A DNA stretch of 28,846 nt. Origin: Patescibacteria group bacterium. GTDB taxonomy: Bacteria > Patescibacteriota > Minisyncoccia > Phycocordibacterales > Phycocordibacteraceae. Below, one piece after another: positions 7,188 to 16,065 of this stretch (positions within the stretch are counted from its first letter, which is position 1; every line of letters begins with the position of its first letter). The notes below the pieces were generated by a model that was given only the letters and a program-made list of their open reading frames with translations, did no database searches and was not told the DNA's origin. The DNA is taken from assembly GCA_018823385.1 (NCBI GenBank), contig JAHJIK010000049.1:1-28846 (forward strand), given 5' to 3'. The position numbers and the translations under genes were made by a program.

Positions 7188-8933
7188 ATGGAGAACCCGG
7201 ATAGAGTTACATACTTTGCAGCGACAGACTCGCGTGGCAAAAAAGTACCGTTTGGTATCAAAGCAGAAGATCGGACGAAACACATGTACGTCATCGGGAA
7301 GACGGGAATGGGTAAGTCGACGATGCTTGAGAACCTCGCCATTCAGGATATCCGCAACGGAGAGGGTCTTGCATTCATTGATCCGCACGGCAGCACTGCT
7401 GAGAAGCTTTTGGAGTATGTTCCAAAGGAGAGAATTAAGGATGTGGTGTACTTTGCACCGTTTGATCTTGATAACCCAATTGCCTTCAACGTGATGGAGG
7501 ATGTGGGATACGACAAGCGTCACCTGGTTGTGTCTGGCCTTATGGCGACCTTCAAGAAGATTTGGGTTGATGCGTGGAGTGCCCGAATGGAGTACATCCT
7601 TACCAATACACTTCTGGCACTTCTTGAGTACCCGGGCGCAACTCTTCTTGGTGTGAACCGAATGTACACGGATAAAGGGTATCGAAAGAAAGTGGTGGAG
7701 AATATTAAGGATCCGGTAGTGAAGGATTTCTGGATTAAAGAGTTTGCAACCTATACTGACCGGTACACACAGGAGGCAACACCGGCTATCCAGAACAAGA
7801 TTGGTCAGTTCACCTCAAATCCGCTGATTCGAAACATTATCGGACAGCCGACATCGTCCTTCGACATTCGAGATGCGATGGATAACAAGAAGATCATTAT
7901 CATCAATCTTTCAAAGGGATTGGTAGGTGAGGTTAATATGCGTCTCTTGGGTAGTATGCTTACGACCCGTATGTTCTTGGGAGCAATGAGTCGAGCTGAT
8001 GTGGGGCCTATGGACATGAAGAAGCTTCCTAACTTCTACTTCTACGTGGATGAGTTCCAGAACTTTGCGAACGAAACCTTTGCTGAGATTTTGTCTGAGG
8101 CTCGTAAGTACAAATTGAACCTCATTATCGCTCACCAGTATGTTGAACAAATGGAAGAAGAAGTGCGTGCCGCGGTATTTGGTAACGTAGGTACGACTGT
8201 TGCGTTCCGAGTAGGACCATTCGATGCAGAGGTTTTGGAGACAGTATTCTCACCCGAATTCTTGAAAGAAGATTTAGTGAATCTTGGATTCGCCCAGATC
8301 TATCTTTCGCTCATGATTAATGGTGTGGGGTCTCGACCATTTTCCGCCGTTACAATTCCACCAATTGAAGCGCCTGCGCATTCATACAAGAGTGATGTAG
8401 TTGAGTCGTCGAGAAAAACATATGCCAACAAGCGATCGGTAATCGAGCAGGCTATCTTGGCTGAACTTGAAGAAATGTTGGCAGCGCCGCCTCCTGATCC
8501 CGTTAAGCCATCATACAAAAAAGCGCCACCAGCATCGTCTCGACCGGCAGAACGTTCTGCGCCTAGACCTGAACAGCGTGAGCAGTCGCAGCGTCCACGG
8601 ACTGACGAGCCAAAGCGGAATACCACAGAGCGGCCTCGCGAGAGGGAAGCTAAAGTGCAATCTACACCTCCTCAAAAAACCGCAGAGGATTTACGTTCAA
8701 TCTTGAAGACCATGACCACTTCAACGGAACAGGGACGGAAAAAGGTTGATGAAAAGAACAAATCATCTCTAAAGGGAGCACTGTCTGAAGTGCTAAAAGA
8801 TGCTCCAAAGCAGGAACCTAAGCGACCTCCTCAAGAGCAAAAGCATACCCCGCGAGACTCTGCTCCAAAAGCGCCGGCACCGTTTGAAATTCCCGAAGAC
8901 ACATTACGAGCTATCTTTAAAGAAGATGTATAG
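7188..8933 (+). CDS. VirD4/TraG-like ATPase (TraM-recognition/DUF87 type)
   Basis: 581 residues from the ATG at 7188; the ATG at 7182 adds two residues but lies before the predicted +1. Walker A is GKTGMGKS (37-44), then FIDPHGST, and Walker B is FYVDEF with the Asp at about 288. QPTSSFDIRDAMDNKKIIII and LNLIIAHQYVEQM are typical of conjugation-type coupling ATPases. The last 180 or so residues are Pro/Arg/Lys/Glu-rich and probably disordered, ending in a short conserved-looking PFEIPEDTLRAIF segment. In CPR genomes such ATPases occur outside conjugative elements and are often linked to type IV pilus or secretion machinery; no other transfer genes are seen here. It overlaps the secreted lamin-tail protein gene by 8 bases, suggesting coupled expression. 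Confidence 0.85.
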   Translation: MENPDRVTYFAATDSRGKKVPFGIKAEDRTKHMYVIGKTGMGKSTMLENLAIQDIRNGEGLAFIDPHGSTAEKLLEYVPKERIKDVVYFAPFDLDNPIAFNVMEDVGYDKRHLVVSGLMATFKKIWVDAWSARMEYILTNTLLALLEYPGATLLGVNRMYTDKGYRKKVVENIKDPVVKDFWIKEFATYTDRYTQEATPAIQNKIGQFTSNPLIRNIIGQPTSSFDIRDAMDNKKIIIINLSKGLVGEVNMRLLGSMLTTRMFLGAMSRADVGPMDMKKLPNFYFYVDEFQNFANETFAEILSEARKYKLNLIIAHQYVEQMEEEVRAAVFGNVGTTVAFRVGPFDAEVLETVFSPEFLKEDLVNLGFAQIYLSLMINGVGSRPFSAVTIPPIEAPAHSYKSDVVESSRKTYANKRSVIEQAILAELEEMLAAPPPDPVKPSYKKAPPASSRPAERSAPRPEQREQSQRPRTDEPKRNTTERPREREAKVQSTPPQKTAEDLRSILKTMTTSTEQGRKKVDEKNKSSLKGALSEVLKDAPKQEPKRPPQEQKHTPRDSAPKAPAPFEIPEDTLRAIFKEDV

Positions 8934-10074
8934 ATACATACGAACAGTACTCCTGGTCGGTTCGCTCATTGCGGCCTCCCAAGCGGAGGCCGCAATTCTT
9001 ATTAACGAAGTGGCATGGATGGGAAGTGATATCGAGAATGGTAGTAGCTGTGAGTGGGTTGAGTTGTATAACCCAGACACGCTTGCAGTTAACCTCAGTA
9101 GTTGGAGCCTCTCGATTGCCAACTCCGGAGGCAGTACACCAAAAGTAATTACCATATCCGAACTTGATGGATTTGGAACAGTGCTTGAACCAAATGCATT
9201 CTATATACTCGCTCGGGATTCCGGCGTATGTCTTGAACATATGCCGGGCAATACCGCGAACTGGTCCGGATCATTTGGAACAGGCATCTCAAACACCGGC
9301 TCAACAGTTACGCTTCGTGATTCAGCTGGTATCACTATTGATGCGGTTGATGCCAGTGAAGGGTGGGGCGAAATCGGCGGATACAATGTCTCGGGCAGGG
9401 CGAAGCTGACGCCGCAACGCAACGGAACCGGGTGGGTGACTGCCGCACCTACACCAGGAGCGGTAAACGCAACGCAATCAGAAAGCGTGGACACAGAATC
9501 GACGACGTCTAAAAGTACGTCTTCTACAAAAAAGACGTCGCCTCCCAAAATATACGTAGAAGCAGGTGGCGACAGAACCGTCTCAACGAATGCAGACACT
9601 GACTATCGTGCACTGGTATATACCGATCAGGGTAGGATCGTTAGGACTGCAAAGATGCTGTGGACATATGGCGAGGGAAGTTCAGACAGAGCTGCCGCAG
9701 GGTATCACAAATACCGAGAGCCGGGTGAGTATCTTGTTCACGTGCAGGCACAGGACGGTTGGAGAGTTGCGGATGACACTTTCATTGTTCTTGTAGACGA
9801 TGCAGAAATAGATATTAGCGATGTGTCAGAGAAGGGTGTGGCGCTTAGAAACTTCGATTCTCGTATCTTAGATATGTCGTATTGGAAGCTGTTGGTGGAT
9901 GGGATCTTTTTCCGAATTCCTCAAGGAACGTACATCCTTCCAGGTCGCACGGTGTACTTCTCGCCTGAAGTCACTGGACTGCCTATTTCAGATAGCGCGT
10001 CGCTCCTGTATCCGGGAGGCAATCTACATTATGAGTATAAGGTTGCAACCTCTACAGACGACGGTCGGTACTAA
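8926..10074 (+). CDS. Secreted lamin-tail-domain (LTD) protein
   Basis: 382 residues from the ATG at 8926, which overlaps the ATPase stop by 8 bases; the start is chosen because it gives a signal peptide (1-22, KR-type positives then LLVGSLIAASQAEA). Residues about 24-150 form an LTD: ILINEVAWMGS, CEWVELYNP, LSSWSLSI, then LEPNAFYILARD and VTLRDSAGITID. A Ser/Thr linker (183-206) leads to a PKD-like beta domain (208-291, with GEYLVHVQAQD). A second, shorter LTD-like repeat follows (294-365: ALRNFDSRILDMSYWKLLVDG and LPGRTVYF). LTDs occur in many CPR secreted proteins and are thought to bind surfaces or ligands; the exact role is unknown. No C-terminal membrane anchor is present. A 12-bp perfect inverted repeat lies inside the signal-peptide codons. 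Confidence 0.88.
   Translation: MYRYIRTVLLVGSLIAASQAEAAILINEVAWMGSDIENGSSCEWVELYNPDTLAVNLSSWSLSIANSGGSTPKVITISELDGFGTVLEPNAFYILARDSGVCLEHMPGNTANWSGSFGTGISNTGSTVTLRDSAGITIDAVDASEGWGEIGGYNVSGRAKLTPQRNGTGWVTAAPTPGAVNATQSESVDTESTTSKSTSSTKKTSPPKIYVEAGGDRTVSTNADTDYRALVYTDQGRIVRTAKMLWTYGEGSSDRAAAGYHKYREPGEYLVHVQAQDGWRVADDTFIVLVDDAEIDISDVSEKGVALRNFDSRILDMSYWKLLVDGIFFRIPQGTYILPGRTVYFSPEVTGLPISDSASLLYPGGNLHYEYKVATSTDDGRY
8968..8996 (+). repeat. Perfect inverted repeat inside the LTD signal-peptide codons
   Basis: ATTGCGGCCTCC (8968-8979) and GGAGGCCGCAAT (8985-8996) pair perfectly around the 5-base loop CAAGC, within codons 15-24. It would fold as a strong GC-rich hairpin shortly after the start codon and could act as an attenuator or pause site. 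Confidence 0.7.
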
Positions 10075-10118
10075 TAGATATAGGACGTAACAAAATAATA
10101 CGATGAGTAAGGCATAGA

Positions 10119-10158
10119 AGCCCCCGCCCGCAGAACATTGTCTCTGTGGGCGGGGGCT
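10119..10158 (+). terminator. Very strong GC hairpin at the end of the LTD gene
   Basis: AGCCCCCGCCCGCAGA (10119-10134) pairs with TCTGTGGGCGGGGGCT (10143-10158): 16 bp with one G-U and an 8-base loop. There is no T tract on either side. Its position between the LTD stop and the glycan operon suggests a terminator or insulator. Confidence 0.6.
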
Positions 10159-10204
10159 GCACCTGGCTTTGTATTTCCTCAATTTTCAAGTATCGTACTT
10201 ATAT

Positions 10205-11056
10205 ATGGCAAAGACAATTCTCGTAACAGGCGGTGCTGGCTTCATTGGTTCGCACCTTTGCGAACGGCTGGCAAATGAAGGGAACACTGTCATCTCTTTG
10301 GACAACTATTTCACAGGCTCTAAAGACAATCATGTTGCCGGAGTTGAGTATCGCGAAGGCCATACTAAAGATATTGAAAAACATGTACCTGAGTCACCTG
10401 ATCTTGTGTATCATTTAGGGGAGTATTCACGGGTAGAGCAGAGTTTGGAGGAGCCAGAGCTTGTTTGGGATCTAAATAAAACAGGTACTTTTGCAGTACT
10501 TGAGTTTGTGCGTAACCGAGGTTCTAAAATTATTTATGCAGGCTCGTCTACAAAATTTGGAGACGGCGGTCTTGGTCGAGATCAGAGTCCTTATGCTTGG
10601 ACGAAGGCCACGAACACTGAGCTGGTTCAGCTTTACGGGTCGTGGTATCAGGTGCCGTATGCAATTACATATTTTTACAATGTTTATGGCCCGCGCGAGC
10701 GTTCAGGTAAATACGGAACAGTGGTAGAGATATTTCGGCAGAAGGTTAAAAACAAGGAACCTCTGCTTGTGAATGCGCCAGGGTCCCAAAAAAGAAATTT
10801 TACGCACGTTTTCGATATTATAAATGGTCTTGTTTTGGTTGGCGAGAAGGGTGTGGGTGATGATTTCGGGATCGGAAACCCAAAAGCGTATTCAATTATC
10901 GAAATCGCAGAAATGTTCGGTGGTGAAATTACAATGATGCCAGAAGTGAAGGGTAATAGAATGGGGTCAGATATTGATACAATAAAAACCGGCATGCTTG
11001 GCTGGGCTCCAAAATATTCTCTCCCAGATTACATTAATTCTGCGATTGATGTCTAA
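10205..11056 (+). CDS. NAD-dependent sugar-nucleotide epimerase/dehydratase (extended SDR)
   Basis: 283 residues from the ATG at 10205; a longer frame from 10169 adds only a non-conserved leader. The cofactor-binding motif is TGGAGFIGSH near residues 8-17. The catalytic Y-x-x-x-K is YAWTK in the segment SPYAWTKATNTE, and FYNVYGPRERSG is typical of UDP-glucose 4-epimerase and dTDP-glucose dehydratase relatives. The usual SSxxYG segment reads SSTKFGDGG. It probably makes an activated sugar for the transferases downstream; the exact substrate cannot be read. It is the first gene of the glycan operon, with a poor -10 candidate (TATCGT, 10191-10196), and overlaps the next gene by 8 bases. Confidence 0.88.
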   Translation: MAKTILVTGGAGFIGSHLCERLANEGNTVISLDNYFTGSKDNHVAGVEYREGHTKDIEKHVPESPDLVYHLGEYSRVEQSLEEPELVWDLNKTGTFAVLEFVRNRGSKIIYAGSSTKFGDGGLGRDQSPYAWTKATNTELVQLYGSWYQVPYAITYFYNVYGPRERSGKYGTVVEIFRQKVKNKEPLLVNAPGSQKRNFTHVFDIINGLVLVGEKGVGDDFGIGNPKAYSIIEIAEMFGGEITMMPEVKGNRMGSDIDTIKTGMLGWAPKYSLPDYINSAIDV

Positions 11057-12257
11057 GAAGGTATTAATATTTTCTCTTAACTACTACCCTCGGTTTACTG
11101 GTGGTGCCGAGGTCGCAATTAAAGAGATTACGGACCGCATATCTCCCGAAGAGATGGAGTTCCATATGGTCACGCTTCGTTTCGATTCTAATCTTCCCAG
11201 AACAGAGTTGGTTGGAAATATTACAGTGCACCGAATTGGTCCTGCAGTTAAGAATCCGACCATCTCTGATCTTAGAAAATTTCCGTTACATTTTAATAAA
11301 CACCTCTACCAGTTCCTTGCTGCTGCAAAAGCATTGAGCCTGCACAAGCAAATTCAATTTGATGCTACTTGGGCAATGATGGCTCATTCGTGTGCAGTGC
11401 CTGCAGGAATATTCAAAACTCTTAAGCCGGATGTTCCATATCTCCTGACGCTGCAAGAAGGTGACCCACCTGAAAATATCGAACGTTTAGCAAGACCAGT
11501 CTGGCCTTTGTTTAAAAGGGGTTTTACTACCGCAGATGCGATGCAGCCTATATCAAATTTTCTTTTGGCATGGGGCCTAAGAATGGGTTTTAAAGGTGTA
11601 TCAAAAGTAATACCAAATGCAGTAGACACAGCCCATTTTTCTTACCCCTATGCAGTTGAAGAGATAAACAGGATCAAGAAAGCTCTTGGAAAAAATGAAG
11701 GAGATATCTTTGTGGTCACCACGTCACGTTTAGTGCATAAGAATGGAATAGATATCGTTATTCGAGCACTTCCGCTCTTACCAGAAAATGTATTCTTCCT
11801 GATTTACGGCATTGGTCCTGAAGAAGACAAGTACCGAAAGCTTGCAGAAGAGATTGGTGTTGCTGCGCGTACTCGTTTTATGGGTCAGATTGAACATGAT
11901 GAAATGCCGCTGATGCTCAAGGCCTGTGACATTTTTGCCCGCCCTTCTCGCTCAGAAGGCATGGGCAACTCATTTATAGAAGCCATGGCGGCTGACCTAC
12001 CTGTAATTGCAACCCAGGTGGGAGGTATTGCTGACTTCTTATTCGATTCTGAAAAGAATACAGATAAGGATGCTACTGGCTGGGCGGTTGAAATGGAGAG
12101 TGAAGAGGAGATTGCACGTGCGATAAGGGATATTATGGAAAATCCAGCCAAAGCAGAAAAGGTAGTTGCAAATGCTAAAGCTATGGTGCTTTCAAATTAT
12201 GACTGGAGTCAAATTACATCAGACATGAAAAAACTTTTAATAGGTATCATGAAGTAA
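11049..12257 (+). CDS. Glycosyltransferase family 4
   Basis: 402 residues from the ATG at 11049; the 8-base overlap with the epimerase fits the style of the operon. GT-B fold with N-terminal LNYYPRFTGGAE (glycine loop) and the C-terminal nucleotide-sugar domain carrying VTTSRLVHKNGID. The retaining-type E-x7-E is in SEGMGNSFIEAM, with Glu at about 303 and 311. It transfers a sugar from an activated donor to a lipid-linked glycan at the inner membrane face. There is no membrane segment. Donor and linkage are unknown. Confidence 0.9.
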   Translation: MSKKVLIFSLNYYPRFTGGAEVAIKEITDRISPEEMEFHMVTLRFDSNLPRTELVGNITVHRIGPAVKNPTISDLRKFPLHFNKHLYQFLAAAKALSLHKQIQFDATWAMMAHSCAVPAGIFKTLKPDVPYLLTLQEGDPPENIERLARPVWPLFKRGFTTADAMQPISNFLLAWGLRMGFKGVSKVIPNAVDTAHFSYPYAVEEINRIKKALGKNEGDIFVVTTSRLVHKNGIDIVIRALPLLPENVFFLIYGIGPEEDKYRKLAEEIGVAARTRFMGQIEHDEMPLMLKACDIFARPSRSEGMGNSFIEAMAADLPVIATQVGGIADFLFDSEKNTDKDATGWAVEMESEEEIARAIRDIMENPAKAEKVVANAKAMVLSNYDWSQITSDMKKLLIGIMK

Positions 12258-12259
12258 TT

Positions 12260-13264
12260 ATGAGAATTCTTGTTGTATCACCGATATCTACTACCGCAAT
12301 CGGAGGTCCTGCCTATGTGACGAGATCGCTTGTCGAGCAGCTACAACAGAGTGGGAATGAGGCGTTGGCAACATGCCCAACTCGACTGGAAATGAGAACC
12401 TTTCCACTTTTCAGACAGATATTAATATTTTTTCGTGCAGTTAGTGTATCTCGATCCTTTGAGAATCTTATTTTGCTCGATGTAACAAGTACCGGTTTAC
12501 CATTTGGGCTTGCTGCTAGACTCCTTGGAAAAAGAGTTGTCGTACGTGTGGGGGGTGATTTTCTTTGGGAATCGTATGTTGAGCGAACTGGCAAAGCAGT
12601 ATTACTTTCAGAATTTTATTCTGAAAGGAGAACGCTTTCTCTGTACGAAACAATGATTAAGTGGGCAACTCGAACCACACTCCACTTAGCTGATGACATT
12701 GTTTTTACCACACCATGGCTTAAGCAAATATGGGAAGCTCCGTATTCTCTTGAACAAAAAAGTATTCACATCATATCGAACCCTTTGCCGTCACGAGATC
12801 TCCAGCCTCCCCCGGAGAAGAAAGTCTTTCTCTCGTCAGGGCGCCCGATGCGAATCAAGAATATAGAAATGTTGAAGAATACCGTATGGCCTCAAATCCA
12901 AAAAGAGTACCCTGAGGCTGTTCTGGATACTGAACCGAAGAAACATGAGGAGTATAAAGAAGCACTTAAGTCTGCGTACGCAGTGATTCTTCCATCGCTA
13001 AGTGACGTATCTCCAAACAGCATATTGGAAGCCATAAGTTACGGAAAGCCGTTTATCTGTACAAAAGACACTGGTTTGTTCGAAACATACAAGGAGGCCG
13101 GTATATTTGTGAACACGCAAAATACTGAAGAGATGGTGTTTGCTATTCGAACGTTACTAACGCCAGAAGGGTATGCTGAAGCAAAATCACAGGTGGACGC
13201 TGTGGTGTATCCGAGAGATGATAAAACTCTCGCAGAACAGTATCTAGAAATACTGATACCATAA
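12260..13264 (+). CDS. Glycosyltransferase family 4-like
   Basis: 334 residues, 2 bases after the previous gene and with no Shine-Dalgarno. The N-terminal acceptor domain has SPISTTAIGGPAYVTRSL, and VVVRVGGDFLWE (about 94-105) matches a GT4 subgroup pattern. The C-terminal donor domain has SLSDVSPNSILEAISYGKPF, in which the E-x-x-E pair is weaker than usual (Asp, Pro and Ser where GT4 usually has a Glu), so catalysis may differ. It probably adds one residue of the surface glycan. Confidence 0.82.
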   Translation: MRILVVSPISTTAIGGPAYVTRSLVEQLQQSGNEALATCPTRLEMRTFPLFRQILIFFRAVSVSRSFENLILLDVTSTGLPFGLAARLLGKRVVVRVGGDFLWESYVERTGKAVLLSEFYSERRTLSLYETMIKWATRTTLHLADDIVFTTPWLKQIWEAPYSLEQKSIHIISNPLPSRDLQPPPEKKVFLSSGRPMRIKNIEMLKNTVWPQIQKEYPEAVLDTEPKKHEEYKEALKSAYAVILPSLSDVSPNSILEAISYGKPFICTKDTGLFETYKEAGIFVNTQNTEEMVFAIRTLLTPEGYAEAKSQVDAVVYPRDDKTLAEQYLEILIP

Positions 13265-13268
13265 AGGT

Positions 13269-14414
13269 ATGAAGGTTCTCTTCTTGGGCTCTGACCCCTC
13301 TCTGTTTGATACAGAAAGTGCCGCACACAAAAGAATGCGTACCTATGCAAACGCCATAGGGGATTTGCATATATTGTCGGGCGCTAGAAAAAACATCTGC
13401 GAGTCATTTTTTACTGAGCAGGGAACACTCACGCTGTATGGAATTCGTGCACCCAAACTATGCCTCCCGTTCCTTTTGGCACGCAAGGCACACAAGATAA
13501 TAGTTGATCATGATATAGAGGTAATTTCAGCTCAAGATCCGTTCGAGCACGGCAGGGCAGCTGTAAGCGCTGCGCGGGGAACATTTGCAAAAGTGCACAT
13601 CCAAATCCATACTGACTATCTTTCGCACTGGTATGTGCATGGAAAAATTTTCAGAGGAGCTACCGTACCTGTACCTGTTTTAAATAGGGTTCGCAGGAGA
13701 ATTGCAGAACAGGTGCTGCTAAAAGCCGATGGCATCCGAGTCGTGTCTGAGCGTATACGGGAGTCGCTTCTTAAGAAGTACGGCACAACGATTCCTGAAC
13801 CCTCAGTTATACCGATTGGAGTTGCCGCAATAACACCCCAACCAATTGCACTGCCGTCTCATCAGTTCACCTTTGCTCTTTTGGCCGCGGGGCGACTTGA
13901 GCCCGAGAAAAGAATTGAGGATATTCTATACGCAATAGCTCGAATAGTTGCCGAGTATCCGAGTCTCGGACTATTTATTGTTGGAAGCGGAAGCGAAAGG
14001 AAAAAGTTGGAACGAATGGCAACCGGTCTTGGTATTCGAGACCGTGTTATATTCCTGGGCGAGCGGGGTCAGGATGCGCCAGGACTTATGGCAAGCGCGC
14101 AGGCATTCATACAGGCAAGTGCATATGAGGGATATAGTCGTACCCTGGTGGAGGCAGCTCTTGCCCGTGTGCCAATCATCACTACTGACGTGGGTATTGT
14201 TGGAGAGGTGTTTAAAGGCTATGAACAGGTTCTAGCAGCTCCCGTAGGAGATCCTGCAGCTCTTGCGACACATATTGCGGGGCTAATTGAAGATGTGCAG
14301 GCAAGAAAATTTCTAGTAATTGAGGCTGAAAAATCAGTTCGCAGCCACCTTGCACAGTTCGAAGACGTCCCGAACCTTGTTGCCGCTGACCTTAAATCTC
14401 TGGTCTCTATATGA
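13269..14414 (+). CDS. Glycosyltransferase family 4
   Basis: 381 residues. The Rossmann-like N-terminal half has ISAQDPFEHGRAA, and the C-terminal half has LLAAGRLEPEKRIEDILYA and the E-x7-E motif EGYSRTLVE (287-295), followed by PIITTDVG. This is the clearest GT4 of the set. It overlaps the next gene by 4 bases (ATGA). Confidence 0.9.
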   Translation: MKVLFLGSDPSLFDTESAAHKRMRTYANAIGDLHILSGARKNICESFFTEQGTLTLYGIRAPKLCLPFLLARKAHKIIVDHDIEVISAQDPFEHGRAAVSAARGTFAKVHIQIHTDYLSHWYVHGKIFRGATVPVPVLNRVRRRIAEQVLLKADGIRVVSERIRESLLKKYGTTIPEPSVIPIGVAAITPQPIALPSHQFTFALLAAGRLEPEKRIEDILYAIARIVAEYPSLGLFIVGSGSERKKLERMATGLGIRDRVIFLGERGQDAPGLMASAQAFIQASAYEGYSRTLVEAALARVPIITTDVGIVGEVFKGYEQVLAAPVGDPAALATHIAGLIEDVQARKFLVIEAEKSVRSHLAQFEDVPNLVAADLKSLVSI

Positions 14415-15472
14415 AACTTCTAGTTGTAACACAAATAGTAGATACGTCAGATCCGGCGCTGGGTTTTTTTCATGAATGGCTAGTTGAATTTGCGCACAAC
14501 TGTTCTGAAGTAATCGTTATCTGCCTAAAAAGGGGGGAATGTAATCTGCCAAAGAATGTAAGAGTATTCAGTTTGGGGAAAGAGAAAAAACAGTTTTCAA
14601 AGGCAACCTACGGGTTGCGATTCCTGCGGTTAATACTTAAATACAGGAATGAATATGATTCAGTATTTGTACACATGAACCCGGAGTATCTTGTAATTGG
14701 TGGTCTGTTTTGGCGATTTTTTGGTAAAAAAAGCTCACTTTGGTATCTGCACAAACACGTTGATTTAAAACTTAAGATTGCAGTTTTGCTTACTGATACA
14801 GTTATTACAGCTTCTAAGGAAAGTTTCCGATATTCGACCAAAAAATTAGTAATTTTGAGTCACGGCATTTCAGTGGACGCAGGAGGCATCCACAAGAGAG
14901 CCGCAAAAGCTATTACAGTCATAACAACCGGGCGTGTTAGCTCGTCTAAGAGAGTTATTGAGATGCTGAGTGCTATAGAAAGATTACAGCAAAAGATACA
15001 TGACGTTCAGTTTGTGATAGTGGGAGCACCGGTTACTGACGAAGATAAAATTTACATGGGTAAAGTTGCTAGCTTTATTGAGGAATCCGGCCCTTTAAAG
15101 GGAAGAGTTACAGTATTGGGCTCAGTGCCGCATAGTCAGATAGGAGAATTGGTCGCGTGTAGTGACGTTTTTTTGAATCTTAGCGAAACCGGGAGTATGG
15201 ATAAGGCTGTTCTGGAGGCGCTGTTTCTTGGTGTTCCTGCCGTAACATCGAATGTTGCATTTGCCCGCCTCTTGTCAGGTAGCTCCTTATTCCTAGAAAG
15301 AATCGACCCTGAAACCGTATCCAGCGCGATTCAAAAGGCTCTAGTTGCTGATATTTCTGGGATTTCAGCTAAGGTGCGTGCAGACCATAGCCTCAAGTCG
15401 CTGATTCCGCGTATAGTTGCTACACTTAAACAGCATGAGCGAAGGACCTCAGGTAGACAGCAGACACTATAA
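14411..15472 (+). CDS. Glycosyltransferase family 4-like
   Basis: 353 residues. The N-terminal half is divergent and Lys/Phe-rich (FWRFFGKKSSLWYLHKHVD). The C-terminal half is GT4-like: VITTGRVSSSKRVIEML, VTVLGSVPHSQIGEL, then LSETGSMDKAVLEALFLGVPAV, where the two Glu are separated by nine residues, not seven. Its 3' end overlaps the methyltransferase gene by 38 bases in another frame. Confidence 0.82.
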   Translation: MKLLVVTQIVDTSDPALGFFHEWLVEFAHNCSEVIVICLKRGECNLPKNVRVFSLGKEKKQFSKATYGLRFLRLILKYRNEYDSVFVHMNPEYLVIGGLFWRFFGKKSSLWYLHKHVDLKLKIAVLLTDTVITASKESFRYSTKKLVILSHGISVDAGGIHKRAAKAITVITTGRVSSSKRVIEMLSAIERLQQKIHDVQFVIVGAPVTDEDKIYMGKVASFIEESGPLKGRVTVLGSVPHSQIGELVACSDVFLNLSETGSMDKAVLEALFLGVPAVTSNVAFARLLSGSSLFLERIDPETVSSAIQKALVADISGISAKVRADHSLKSLIPRIVATLKQHERRTSGRQQTL

Positions 15473-16061
15473 CTTCAATTCGTACTCATTTGAAGATCGT
15501 TTTGTAAGTTACTATTGGCAGCTGAAAACGGTTATCGGTACAAAGCCTTCGGCAGTACTGGAGGTTGGCGTCGGTGATAAAGTATTTGGCTCTTTCATCA
15601 CGAACAATACTGCGATTAATTACACGTCAATCGATATTGCCGAAGATCTTAATCCAGACGTACTGGGTAGTGTCACTTCTATACCGCTCGAAAGTAATTC
15701 GTACGATGTCGTTTGCGCATTCGAAGTGTTGGAGCATTTGCCTTATGATCAATTTGAATTGGCAATTGCTGAAATGGTAAGAGTCGCCAGAAAGAACGTC
15801 GTCATAAGTCTTCCTCATTTTGGACCTAATGTCTCATTTTCTTTGAAGTTCCCGCTGTTTCCACTGCTGCGGTTTTCACATAAGCTCAGTATTCCCAAGG
15901 AACATGTGTGGAATGGGCAGCACTACTGGGAGTTGGGAAAGAAAGGTTTTCCTGTTAAAAGAGTACGTAATGCTATGGAGAAGTACGGCAAAATAAAAAC
16001 TGATTTCGTTCCTTTCAATAGTCAGTACCACCACTTCTTTGTGCTTGAGGTTGCATCATAA
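15435..16061 (+). CDS. Class I SAM-dependent methyltransferase
   Basis: 208 residues from the ATG at 15435; an earlier ATG at 15417 is possible. Motif I reads VLEVGVGDKVFG, the acidic motif II region is YTSIDIAEDLNPD, and the post-I segment is SYDVVCAFEVLEHLP (the typical UbiE/Coq5-type LEH). It probably methylates a sugar of the glycan or its carrier; the target is not readable. The 38-base overlap with the preceding transferase is the largest in the operon. Confidence 0.83.
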   Translation: MSEGPQVDSRHYNFNSYSFEDRFVSYYWQLKTVIGTKPSAVLEVGVGDKVFGSFITNNTAINYTSIDIAEDLNPDVLGSVTSIPLESNSYDVVCAFEVLEHLPYDQFELAIAEMVRVARKNVVISLPHFGPNVSFSLKFPLFPLLRFSHKLSIPKEHVWNGQHYWELGKKGFPVKRVRNAMEKYGKIKTDFVPFNSQYHHFFVLEVAS

Positions 16062-16065
16062 TCAT

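Noticed and set aside
7188..8933. Integrated conjugative element based on the VirD4/TraG-like ATPase
   Set aside because: No relaxase, integrase, VirB set, att repeats or tRNA junction is seen nearby; such ATPases are ordinary chromosomal genes in CPR.
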